A DNA stretch of 11,275 nucleotides. Origin: Ferroplasmaceae archaeon UBA567 (GTDB taxonomy: Archaea; Thermoplasmatota; Thermoplasmata; Thermoplasmatales; Thermoplasmataceae). The translations under genes were made by a program, and so were the position numbers. Positions 1 to 6,009 of the stretch are shown one piece after another; the stretch's first letter is position 1; each line of letters opens with the position of its first letter. Below the pieces are notes generated by a model that was given only the letters and a program-made list of their open reading frames with translations, did no database searches and was not told the origin of the DNA. The stretch spans positions 1 through 11,275 of the forward strand of contig DAUP01000142.1 in the NCBI GenBank assembly GCA_002505185.1. Reading direction: 5' to 3'.

Positions 1-16
1 AATGGACTTCACAAAT

Positions 17-493
17 TTATGATAATTGTTCCGTTCTGGAGATGAAAAATCCCAGAAACAAACCCCATACACCACCATAGAAAACATGCATAGTATAATA
101 GAAAAATGTGGATGGGAGGTAGTATTTTTCATATACATAAAGATGGAGAAGATATATGTTTACAGGAAGGCTAAATACAAGAAGAACAAGAAAGCCTGCA
201 AGGATTCCTATAACTATACCAGATTTAATTGACCTTATCCTGAGGATAATGGCATAATATGAAATTATGGCCGCGAACAGTCCAACTACTGTGCCTACAA
301 GAAAATGAAACAGGAGGCCATATAGAGTACCATAAAATCCCCCTATGTTAAGAAGCCTGATACCTATCGCGGTGAACTGGTAACCAGCCGGTAATGAATC
401 TACAAAATCAAATAAATAAAATAGTATTGCCTCAAATATAGCAGCAATGAATCCGGATATGGATCCGTAGTACAGGTATTTCTTTGGATTCAT
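17..493 (-). CDS. Four-helix integral membrane protein, function unknown
   Basis: I do not recognise a family for this 158-residue protein. It is strongly hydrophobic, with four probable membrane helices at about residues 8-28, 54-84, 91-116 and 132-152. Helix 2 is long and rich in Gly, which fits close helix packing (GxxxG-like spacing). The connecting loops are short and there are no cysteines, so a metal or redox cofactor site is unlikely. The N-terminus is short and positively charged (MNPKKY), suggesting it lies inside the cell. The ATG at 493 is preceded by an AT-rich TATA-like box about 28 bases upstream and no ribosome site, which fits a leaderless mRNA. It is divergent from the aminotransferase gene and has no visible operon partner in the window. 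The gene is complete, with TAA at 17-19. That it is a real membrane protein is fairly sure; its role is unknown. Confidence 0.75.
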   Translation of the reverse strand: MNPKKYLYYGSISGFIAAIFEAILFYLFDFVDSLPAGYQFTAIGIRLLNIGGFYGTLYGLLFHFLVGTVVGLFAAIISYYAIILRIRSIKSGIVIGILAGFLVLLVFSLPVNIYLLHLYVYEKYYLPSTFFYYTMHVFYGGVWGLFLGFFISRTEQLS

Positions 494-516
494 GGAATAT
501 AATTGCTTTAAATTAC

Positions 517-525
517 ATAAATAAT
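517..525 (-). promoter_or_regulatory. Candidate TATA box for the four-helix membrane protein gene
   Basis: Read on the minus strand this is TTATTTATG, centred about 28 bases upstream of the ATG at 493. The spacing is what an archaeal box A would need to start a leaderless transcript at or near the ATG. The region is AT-rich, so chance is a real alternative. Confidence 0.4.
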
Positions 526-566
526 CCGGAAATACGAATAGTTATATATTCTGGAGAGTAGACAGC

Positions 567-578
567 AAATTAATATAA
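567..578 (+). promoter_or_regulatory. Candidate TATA box for the aminotransferase gene
   Basis: AAATTAATATAA is centred about 26 bases before the ATG at 599. No GGTG or GGAGG-like site lies between it and the start, so a leaderless transcript is the simplest reading. Together with the opposite box at 517-525 it makes the 494-598 gap a divergent promoter region. Confidence 0.45.
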
Positions 579-598
579 CCATATAATAATCTACATAT

Positions 599-1534
599 AT
601 GGAATGTGAGACAATAAACTGGCTTAACAGGCATCATGGGAAGTATGAACTTAGCCATAGCGCCATGTCCCGGGTTGTCGATCTTAAGGAATATTTTGGG
701 AAATGCACCCCTGGACATGAATCTGATCTTAGGGAACAGATAGGGAATCTACACAACATTGATGCTGAAAATATTGTGCTGACTCATGGCGCAACTGAAG
801 CCTTTTCGATGGTTCTTTATCACCTGCATACCAAATACAGGACATTTAATGTAAACAGACCTGAATATGAGATGATTTACAAAACTCCTAAAATATTTGG
901 CTATAGGGAAGGGAATGAATTGTTTGTGGCCAGCAACCCAAACAATCCTATGGGAACACTGGCGGAATTCCCGGATAACTATTCTACATGTATCATAGAT
1001 GAGACCTTTATGGAATTTGTGGATAGCCTGGATCATTACAGTTATGAGAACGGATATATAGTAAATACATTCACCAAGGTTTACGGTGGAGGGGATCTGA
1101 GACTTGGGTATATCATAACTCCGGAGCCTGAAGATGCCATAGAACTTGAAGGGTTTAAGGGGTTAATAACAGAAGATGTTTCACCTATTAATGCTTCAGT
1201 TGGATATGAAATTTTAAAAAGGCATGATGAACTCCTGGGCAATGTCATGGAAATTATCGACAGAAATCACAGGATTCTGTTAAGGGAAAAGGGTAAACTA
1301 AAGTTTTATGAAGGGCGTGTACCATTAAAAATGCCTGTATCGTTCGTTGACTATTCTGCATATACGGACAAAGACTCAGACAGTGTAAGTGAGGATCTGG
1401 CTAAAAAAGGGATAATAGCCCTTCCAGCCAGGTATTTTGGCATTAGGGGAACTTATCTAAGGGTCTGCACAACTGGAACAGACTTTCCTGAAGCATATAA
1501 AGCCTTTGTAGGCGCACTGGAAGAAATGGAATAA
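599..1534 (+). CDS. Short class I/II (fold-type I) PLP-dependent aminotransferase, HisC/CobD-like
   Basis: This is a 311-residue PLP enzyme of the aminotransferase class I/II superfamily. Visible family signatures in order are GATEA (64-68, phosphate/cofactor cup), NPNNPMGT (113-120), IIDET with the pyridine-binding Asp at D134, the Schiff-base lysine K160 in TFTK, GGDLRLGY with R168 (PLP phosphate), and YLRV with R288 (substrate carboxylate). The position where many relatives have the Tyr that contacts PLP O3' (DExY) holds F137. At 311 residues it is shorter than the usual 350-400, mostly through a short N-terminal arm and compact loops; no frameshift is seen. Motif style resembles HisC and CobD-like enzymes, but the substrate cannot be named. 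It stands alone, convergent with the PEBP gene and divergent from the membrane protein gene. Superfamily assignment is secure, amino donor and pathway are not. Confidence 0.88.
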   Translation: MECETINWLNRHHGKYELSHSAMSRVVDLKEYFGKCTPGHESDLREQIGNLHNIDAENIVLTHGATEAFSMVLYHLHTKYRTFNVNRPEYEMIYKTPKIFGYREGNELFVASNPNNPMGTLAEFPDNYSTCIIDETFMEFVDSLDHYSYENGYIVNTFTKVYGGGDLRLGYIITPEPEDAIELEGFKGLITEDVSPINASVGYEILKRHDELLGNVMEIIDRNHRILLREKGKLKFYEGRVPLKMPVSFVDYSAYTDKDSDSVSEDLAKKGIIALPARYFGIRGTYLRVCTTGTDFPEAYKAFVGALEEME

Positions 1535-1549
1535 CCCTGTAGTTATTCC
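1528..1549. terminator. Inverted repeat spanning both stop codons of a convergent gene pair
   Basis: GGAATAAC (1528-1535) and GTTATTCC (1542-1549) form a perfect 8-bp stem with a 6-base loop (CCTGTA). The TAA stop of the aminotransferase gene (1532-1534) lies in the left arm, and the stop of the PEBP gene (1543-1545, minus strand) lies in the right arm. The symmetry would give the same hairpin in both transcripts, so it may act as a bidirectional 3' end signal. There is no long T tract immediately after it. Archaeal termination relies mainly on T tracts, so a role in 3'-end stability is an alternative. Confidence 0.45.
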
Positions 1550-1995
1550 CTGCTGTATATTGCGTAGAATTCTGCTTCTGGAGTCATTTTGTCAAGTATT
1601 GCATAGGAATTCTCAGCATCGATCTTTTTCCGGCTGACTGCCCCCTTTGTCCTGTATACTTTAATAAAGTATCTGTGGTCTCCGTCTCCCCTTGGAGGGC
1701 ATGGGCCACCGTAACCCAGCTCCCCGAAATCATTTATGCCCTGATAATATCCTTCATCTGTTATTTCCTTGTTCCCCATATTTTCTTCCAGTGTTATTAT
1801 TCCGGCAGGCACATTGTATAATATCCAGTGGGTAAACAGCCCGGAAGGTGCATCCGGGTCATTCATGACTATAAAATAATACCCCTCTTCGTTTCTGTCA
1901 TGTATTTCTATCTTGGGAGAGTGGTTTTTGCCACTGCATGTAAACTTGTCCGGTATCCTGCGCCCTTCAGATATTCCTATAACTCTCAATTCCAT
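1543..1995 (-). CDS. PEBP / YbhB-YbcL (Raf-kinase-inhibitor-like) family protein
   Basis: This soluble protein of about 150 residues belongs to the phosphatidylethanolamine-binding protein family, which binds anionic ligands in a conserved surface pocket. The family motifs are clear: NDPDAP (45-50), THW with H56-W57, GPCPP (97-101), and GDHRYF (105-110) with H107. These line the ligand pocket in known members. Length matches bacterial and archaeal YbhB/YbcL proteins (150-180 residues). The physiological role of prokaryotic members is poorly understood, so I give no function beyond ligand binding. A TTG at 2004 could add three residues. I prefer the ATG at 1995 because a good TATA box lies 25 bases upstream of it, fitting a leaderless mRNA. 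It lies 38 bases downstream of the copper ATPase gene on the same strand, so readthrough is possible, but it seems to have its own promoter. Confidence 0.9.
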   Translation of the reverse strand: MELRVIGISEGRRIPDKFTCSGKNHSPKIEIHDRNEEGYYFIVMNDPDAPSGLFTHWILYNVPAGIITLEENMGNKEITDEGYYQGINDFGELGYGGPCPPRGDGDHRYFIKVYRTKGAVSRKKIDAENSYAILDKMTPEAEFYAIYSRE

Positions 1996-2015
1996 AGTTA
2001 ACAATACATAGAATA

Positions 2016-2026
2016 CTTATAAATTT
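2016..2026 (-). promoter_or_regulatory. TATA box for the PEBP-family gene
   Basis: The minus strand reads AAATTTATAAG, a strong archaeal box A match, centred 25 bases upstream of the ATG at 1995. Its position decides between that ATG and the TTG at 2004, in favour of the ATG. Confidence 0.55.
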
Positions 2027-2033
2027 AACTGAA

Positions 2034-4064
2034 TTATAGGGAAGAGGCCATGATACCTTTTTCCATATGTTTTCCCAGGCGCATTGAATTGAGTACAACG
2101 GTTGTGGAACTTAGCCCCATAGCAAGCGCTGCGAATATGGGCAGTACATAATAGATTCCCAGTCCAAGGAGTGGAACAAGAACTCCTGCAGCCACAGGTA
2201 TCAGTGCAGAGTTATACCCTATTGCCCAGCCTATGTTCTGTTTTATCTTCCTTATTGTATATTTTCCGATAATTATGCTGCCCAGGATATTTTTTAAATC
2301 GTTGTTGAGAAGTATAATATCCCCACTTGCAGTGGCTATATCGGATCCGGATGCCATGGCAACTCCCACATCAGCTGTTTGCATGGCAACTGTATCATTT
2401 ATCCCATCTCCAACAAACATTACGTAACTCCCCTTTTTCTGCTGTTCCATAACTATTTCAGCCTTTCCTTCAGGTTTTATTGAACAGTAGTATTCCTCTA
2501 TGCCAAGTTGTGATGCAATCCTGCCTGTGTTTTCAACAGTGTCGCCTGTCACTATTAAAACCCTGATATTGTTCCTGATGAGATTTTTGATATCTTTCTC
2601 AATGCCGCTGCGAAGGTTGTGCTCAACATTGAGGGAGGCCAGTTCATTCCCGTCAATGAGTAAAGATATGTGTTCTCCTGAACGCCTTGCCTCAAGGGTC
2701 TTACCCATGTATTCACCGGTTACGCCGATTCCAGGAACTTCCTTATATTGAGATATATCTAACTTCTCAGGATTCATGCCCTGTAAATATTCCACAATTG
2801 CTCTTGCTACAGGATGGTTTGACCCTGATTCTATGGAATACAACAGCGATACGGCAAGCTTTCTATCTCCGGATGTTGTGAAATTTATGATTTTAGGGGT
2901 ATTGTCAGTGATCGTTCCGGTTTTGTCGAATATCACCGTATCTATCTTTGAAAGCCGGTCCATTGAGCTTGAATTTTTAATTAGTATCCCATTTCTGGAC
3001 GATTCGTTTGATGAAATCAAGAGTGTAATAGGTGCTGCCAGGCCGATAGCGCAGGGACATGCTATTACTACAACTGAAACAAATACCAGTATTGAAATTA
3101 TGAAATAAAGTGGATTGCCTGATGACCTTAAATAAAAATACCAGAATATGGCAGATGAAGTGGCTGCGATTAGAACTATGGGGACAAAATAGGAGGAAAA
3201 AATATCCGATATTTTCTGTATTTTAGCCCTTCCCATAGATGCCATCTGAATCAGTGAATAAATTTTATTTACAGTGGAATTTTTACCGGCAGCAGTCACC
3301 TTCACCGAAAGAGTGCCGTTTATGTTCATTGTTCCCGATGTGACATTTGATCCAGCCTTTTTAAGGACCGGTTCAGATTCTCCTGTCAGCATTGATTCGT
3401 CGATCTCTGAGCTGCCATCAGCTACTATCCCATCGGCTGGAACATTCTCTCCGGGCCTTACCTGTATAATATTCCCGGGTACGAGTTTCTCAATCATAAT
3501 ATCCCTTGGTATGCCATTATCCAGAAGATGCACCCTGTCGGGAATTAATGATAAAAGTGCACTTGCGGAGGAATTTGCCTTTCTTTTTGTCAGGTTTTCA
3601 ATATAGTTTCCAGTGAGTATGAGTGTTATAATAAAGGCTGACGCATCAAAATAAGTATAATCCACCGGAAACAGCCCTGGGTAAAATGTAATTACAAGGG
3701 AAAAGAAAAATGCGGTGAGCGTACCCAGGCTTATGAGAAGATCCATGTTTCCCATTCTGTTTTTTACAGCAGCATAGGCACCTCTATAAAAATCGAGCCC
3801 TGCATAAAACTGCACCGGGAGCACAAGCAAAAGCAATACAAAGTTTTTAAAGTTAAAGACAAACAGATAACCAATAGCCATGATTGCTATTGAAAATGGC
3901 CATGCAACCATTAATTTTAATTTCAGGTTTTTGCTCTCAGCGTCCGGTTCGTCAAATTTATCCTTGCATCCCTGTGAACAGAAATAATACCTTGTTCCGT
4001 CTTGCTCGGAATATATTTTGGAATCTTCAGATACATACATGCCGCACACAGGGTCTACTGCCAT
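2034..4064 (-). CDS. copA: CopA-type Cu+-exporting P1B ATPase with N-terminal YHS domain
   Basis: This 676-residue membrane pump moves Cu+ out of the cytoplasm using ATP. Residues 1-37 are a YHS (TRASH-related) metal-binding domain, with DPVCGM (4-9) and YYFCSQGCKDKF (C29, C33), in place of the usual HMA domain (no CxxC). P-type motifs follow: TGES (227-230, actuator), CPC (336-338, transport site in the membrane), the phosphorylated D380 in DKTGT, HP (417-418) typical of the heavy-metal group, and GDGIND (552-557). The last helices carry Y617-N618 and M649 with S653. These match the Cu+ ligands known in CopA, so Cu+ (or Ag+) is favoured over Zn2+ or Co2+. Eight membrane helices are expected. 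The ATG at 4064 follows the stop of the YHS gene by 4 bases, with a weak AAGGT at 4073-4077, so the pair is one operon. Confidence 0.95.
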   Translation of the reverse strand: MAVDPVCGMYVSEDSKIYSEQDGTRYYFCSQGCKDKFDEPDAESKNLKLKLMVAWPFSIAIMAIGYLFVFNFKNFVLLLLVLPVQFYAGLDFYRGAYAAVKNRMGNMDLLISLGTLTAFFFSLVITFYPGLFPVDYTYFDASAFIITLILTGNYIENLTKRKANSSASALLSLIPDRVHLLDNGIPRDIMIEKLVPGNIIQVRPGENVPADGIVADGSSEIDESMLTGESEPVLKKAGSNVTSGTMNINGTLSVKVTAAGKNSTVNKIYSLIQMASMGRAKIQKISDIFSSYFVPIVLIAATSSAIFWYFYLRSSGNPLYFIISILVFVSVVVIACPCAIGLAAPITLLISSNESSRNGILIKNSSSMDRLSKIDTVIFDKTGTITDNTPKIINFTTSGDRKLAVSLLYSIESGSNHPVARAIVEYLQGMNPEKLDISQYKEVPGIGVTGEYMGKTLEARRSGEHISLLIDGNELASLNVEHNLRSGIEKDIKNLIRNNIRVLIVTGDTVENTGRIASQLGIEEYYCSIKPEGKAEIVMEQQKKGSYVMFVGDGINDTVAMQTADVGVAMASGSDIATASGDIILLNNDLKNILGSIIIGKYTIRKIKQNIGWAIGYNSALIPVAAGVLVPLLGLGIYYVLPIFAALAMGLSSTTVVLNSMRLGKHMEKGIMASSL

Positions 4065-4068
4065 AAAT

Positions 4069-4203
4069 TTACCTTATGTATTTTATTGGGTTTTTTTCGA
4101 ACTCCGCCTTGCACCCTTCCCTGCAGAAATAATATTTCTTACCATTGTATTCGCTTTCTATCTCCTTCTTTCCTTTCATTCCACATACGGGATCTGTTGC
4201 CAT
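4069..4203 (-). CDS. 44-residue stand-alone YHS-domain protein (probable copper chaperone/buffer)
   Basis: Translating 4203 down to the TAA at 4069-4071 gives 44 residues that are essentially one YHS domain: DPVCGM (4-9), then YYFCREGCKAEF with C27 and C31. It closely matches residues 1-37 of the ATPase encoded 4 bases downstream; both begin MA(T/V)DPVCGM and share the YYFC-x2-GCK core. A duplication of the domain is the likely origin. In Sulfolobus-type copper clusters a small TRASH protein (CopM) sits between the regulator and the pump, and this gene holds the same place. A role handing Cu+ to the pump or buffering it is inferred. A TATA box 25 bases upstream of the ATG indicates it is the first gene of the pump transcript. 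Its short length makes it easy for gene finders to miss. I am confident that it is real because of the motif, the spacing and the promoter. Confidence 0.88.
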   Translation of the reverse strand: MATDPVCGMKGKKEIESEYNGKKYYFCREGCKAEFEKNPIKYIR

Positions 4204-4210
4204 AATATCT

Positions 4211-4226
4211 TATTGTATAAGCATAT
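4211..4226. promoter_or_regulatory. Candidate CopT operator, copy 1 (before YHS-copA)
   Basis: TATTGTATAAGCATAT here matches TATTATATAAGCATAT at 4791-4806 in 15 of 16 bases. This copy lies between the TATA box and the ATG of the YHS gene (8 bases from the ATG), where a bound repressor would block initiation. The two copies precede the two transcription starts of the copper block in the same orientation. The element is AT-rich, so chance is not excluded. Confidence 0.45.
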
Positions 4227-4233
4227 ATATAAA
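4223..4233 (-). promoter_or_regulatory. TATA box for the YHS-copA operon
   Basis: The minus strand reads TTTATATATAT, a near-ideal archaeal box A, centred 25 bases upstream of the ATG at 4203. This fits leaderless initiation at that ATG and shows that the pump genes can be transcribed separately from the regulator gene, which ends at 4263. It abuts the repeated 16-bp element at 4211-4226. Confidence 0.6.
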
Positions 4234-4262
4234 TTGACCATGCATAATGCCAGTAAAATGAC

Positions 4263-4772
4263 TTACTTTATTGCATTATTCTTTTCAAGGTATTCGCTCT
4301 TGCATGTTTCACAGCAAAAGTACATTTTCCTGCTATTCATTTCAATCGTCTGGGGCTTGCCTGTAATAATCCCATTGCAATAATCACAGTAGAGATCTAT
4401 TTTCTCTGCGGTACTATTTAATACCCTGTTATATGCTATATTGATATTCTTATATTTTATATTGCTCGATAGTGCATCCCTGTTCATTACCGCAAGATAA
4501 TTGCCATTTGCCAGTTTATAATATTCTATAATTTCATGATTATCCAGTCCATCAAGGCTTTCTATTTCTGCAATAATATAAAGGCTATTTTCAGGCTCTT
4601 TAATCTGTACTGTGTATCTTTCAATATAATTGTTATTCAACTTTCTGATAATATTTGATACTGTATTCCTGTTTAGAGTCAGCCTGCTGGATATTTCTGA
4701 TATTGGCAAGCTTGAATCCTCAAGAAGAATCCTTAATACTCTGGACTCATTATAACTAATATTATTGTGCAT
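4263..4772 (-). CDS. copT: Winged-helix regulator with C-terminal TRASH domain (CopT-like copper sensor)
   Basis: The protein has two parts. Residues about 7-45 form a Lrp/MarR-like helix-turn-helix (LPISEISSRLTLNRNTVSNI region), then an Asn/Ile-rich linker of about 80 residues. The C-terminal 40 residues are a TRASH metal-binding domain with a CxxC in YCDYCNG and a CCETC cluster after MYF. This architecture is that of CopT/CopR in Sulfolobus, which controls copper genes in response to Cu. Here five Cys (132, 135, 156, 157 and 160, counted from the upstream Met) could bind Cu+. It lies directly upstream of the YHS and copA genes with 59 bases between. Two in-frame ATGs exist, at 4781 and 4772. 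I chose 4772 because the TATA box at 4793-4800 is then 25 bases upstream. The repeated 16-bp element overlaps this box, suggesting autoregulation. Family call is firm; activator versus repressor action is not visible. Confidence 0.88.
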   Translation of the reverse strand: MHNNISYNESRVLRILLEDSSLPISEISSRLTLNRNTVSNIIRKLNNNYIERYTVQIKEPENSLYIIAEIESLDGLDNHEIIEYYKLANGNYLAVMNRDALSSNIKYKNINIAYNRVLNSTAEKIDLYCDYCNGIITGKPQTIEMNSRKMYFCCETCKSEYLEKNNAIK

Positions 4773-4790
4773 AATGAACATATAATCTGA

Positions 4791-4806
4791 TATTATATAA
4801 GCATAT
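4791..4806. promoter_or_regulatory. Candidate CopT operator, copy 2, overlapping the copT TATA box
   Basis: TATTATATAAGCATAT matches the copy at 4211-4226 except for one base. The minus strand contains TTATATAA (4793-4800), the likely box A of the regulator gene, centred about 25 bases from the ATG at 4772. A regulator bound here would mask the TATA box. Measured from the other ATG (4781) the element is 10 bases upstream, close to the 8-base spacing of copy 1, which leaves the start choice open. Confidence 0.45.
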
Positions 4807-4851
4807 TGCCCATATTTTGTTTCTTTGTATGAGATAAAGTCAATAGTAAGG

Positions 4852-4860
4852 CTTTAATAA
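4852..4860 (+). promoter_or_regulatory. Candidate TATA box for the Cys-containing protein gene
   Basis: CTTTAATAA is centred 25 bases before the ATG at 4881, the spacing seen at the other leaderless starts in this window. It supports that start over the internal ATG at 4908, which is itself preceded by a purine-rich stretch (AGGAAAAGGAACC). Confidence 0.4.
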
Positions 4861-4880
4861 CTATTCTACATTTTTATAAG

Positions 4881-5204
4881 ATGAATATAAAAATAGGAAA
4901 AGGAACCATGGAAATTGGGGATAAGATAATTAAACTCATAGGGAACAAAGTTTTATCCGTATCAGTTATTGCTGTACAGGGGGCCTGTACAGATGAAATG
5001 TGCCCATTGATCAAAAAGCCCCAGTGCAATATAACAGAGGATTTTGAAATAAAAGATTCATACAAAATATATAATCCAGTTAAAGTGGAAATGCCAGATG
5101 AAATGTACTATTCCATAGATAAGGGGAGACAATGTGTAAAAGTAAAACTTTCACTTAATGGTAAAATAGAGATTAAGGGGCTATCATTGATCGGCGCTGT
5201 TTGA
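4881..5204 (+). CDS. Cysteine-containing small protein of unknown function, divergent from copT
   Basis: I do not recognise a family. The product is 107 residues, soluble, and has no signal peptide or membrane helix. It has four cysteines: C36, C41 and C49 in a C-x4-C-x7-C cluster (CTDEMCPLIKKPQC), and C85 further on. The C-terminal half alternates hydrophobic and polar residues in short strands with Gly turns, suggesting a small beta-rich fold. Three clustered Cys plus one distal Cys could bind a metal or Fe-S cluster or form disulfides; this is inference. The gene starts 109 bases from the CopT-like regulator start on the opposite strand, so a copper link is possible. Its last 21 bases overlap the 3' end of tatC in the opposite direction. 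The ATG at 4881 is favoured by a TATA box 25 bases upstream; ATG 4908 is an alternative start. It could be a lineage-specific protein. Confidence 0.7.
   Translation: MNIKIGKGTMEIGDKIIKLIGNKVLSVSVIAVQGACTDEMCPLIKKPQCNITEDFEIKDSYKIYNPVKVEMPDEMYYSIDKGRQCVKVKLSLNGKIEIKGLSLIGAV
4972..4992. repeat. Perfect 9-bp inverted repeat inside the Cys-protein gene
   Basis: CTGTACAGG (4972-4980) and CCTGTACAG (4984-4992) are separated by GGG, giving a 9-bp perfect stem with a minimal loop. Each arm contains the palindrome TGTACA. It lies in the codons for residues 31-37, just at C36. With five of nine stem pairs being G-C it is far more stable than most local structure in this AT-rich DNA. Whether it acts as an RNA hairpin, a protein site, or is fortuitous cannot be told. 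Confidence 0.6.
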
Positions 5205-6008
5205 ATGGATTTCTTCCGCCTCAAATTTTTTCTCTGCATTGACAGCAAAGTGTATGCCTGCAAAATAAAGAGCTATCATTGGTATTGCTATTACCACCAT
5301 GGTAAACCCGGTAACGCCAGGTGAAAATATCATTCCGTATATAAGTGACCCGATAACTGCATATCTCCAGTTCTTCTTCCATGTATCTGCAGTGACAATT
5401 CCGAATCTGCTAAGGCCCACCATAAATACCGGAATTTCAAAGGATAGGCCAAATGCAATTGTATACATGAATATAAAGGAAACAAAGCTGGATATTCCTA
5501 TGGTAACCTGGGCACCAACTCCAATATCAAATCTGGTAAATATTCTGAAAAGAATAGGTGCTATGAAATATATGCCCACAAAGGCACCGGCGAAAAACAA
5601 TAATGATGCCGGGATTATTATGGACCTCAGCATTTCCTTTTCGCTGTTCTTCAGTGCGGGGTCAATAAATTTAGAAACTTCAAATATTATAACTGGCATG
5701 GATATAATCAGCGCAAGAGCCATACATGTATAAAAATCCGCCATGACACCATCCACGGGTTTTAAAACCAGAAGTGAAGTATTAGCTGTAAGTATATGTG
5801 ATTTAAGCAGGAATAATACTTGAGCGCCTATATTATCATATGGATCGGGAAAAAGAAACATGAACCTGTGTCCAAGCAATGAAATATATTGAATTCTGAA
5901 TATAACAAATATTCCAAACAAAACGCCAAAAACTTCCAGTATTTTTAATATCCTGTACCTAATTTCTTCCGAATATTTTACCAGGTAATTCAGGAGTTCG
6001 TTTTCCAT
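5184..6008 (-). CDS. tatC: Twin-arginine translocase subunit TatC
   Basis: TatC is the multi-pass receptor of the Tat system. It recognises twin-arginine signal peptides and with TatA exports folded proteins across the membrane. This 274-residue protein has six probable helices and the family landmarks: the N-terminal cytoplasmic SEEIRYR with E15 and R17, equivalent to the LIELRKR signal-binding site of E. coli TatC; P105 and FIDPAL (114-119) followed by Glu at the first cytoplasmic loop; and FGLSFEIPV (186-194) in the fourth helix region. The ATG at 6008 lies 1 base after the tatA stop, so tatA-tatC form one operon with no clear ribosome site. A Rieske gene whose product has a Tat-like signal lies divergent to the pair. 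The 3' end overlaps the convergent Cys-protein gene by 21 bases. The C-terminal tail after residue 258 is charged and probably cytoplasmic. Assignment is secure. Confidence 0.93.
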   Translation of the reverse strand: MENELLNYLVKYSEEIRYRILKILEVFGVLFGIFVIFRIQYISLLGHRFMFLFPDPYDNIGAQVLFLLKSHILTANTSLLVLKPVDGVMADFYTCMALALIISMPVIIFEVSKFIDPALKNSEKEMLRSIIIPASLLFFAGAFVGIYFIAPILFRIFTRFDIGVGAQVTIGISSFVSFIFMYTIAFGLSFEIPVFMVGLSRFGIVTADTWKKNWRYAVIGSLIYGMIFSPGVTGFTMVVIAIPMIALYFAGIHFAVNAEKKFEAEEIHSNSADQ

Positions 6009-6009
6009 A

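Noticed and set aside
579..602. CCATATA and TATATGG inverted repeat around the aminotransferase start
   Set aside because: The arms are almost only A and T within a TATA-rich promoter region, so 7-bp matches are expected by chance.
749..1036. Minus-strand frame within the aminotransferase gene
   Set aside because: It is antisense to the PLP-enzyme motifs, with no start signal.
2233..3606. Several open frames of 64-110 codons on the plus strand antisense to the copper ATPase gene
   Set aside because: They mirror the codon structure of a clearly conserved P-type ATPase, carry no motifs, overlap one another and have no promoter or ribosome site.
4002..4383. Plus-strand frames antisense to the YHS gene, the gap and the 3' end of copT
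   Set aside because: The opposite strand encodes recognisable YHS and TRASH domains; the antisense peptides are low-complexity hydrophobic shadows.
5299..5733. A 144-codon plus-strand frame within tatC
   Set aside because: It is antisense to conserved TatC motifs and has no independent support; its length reflects the codon bias of the real gene.
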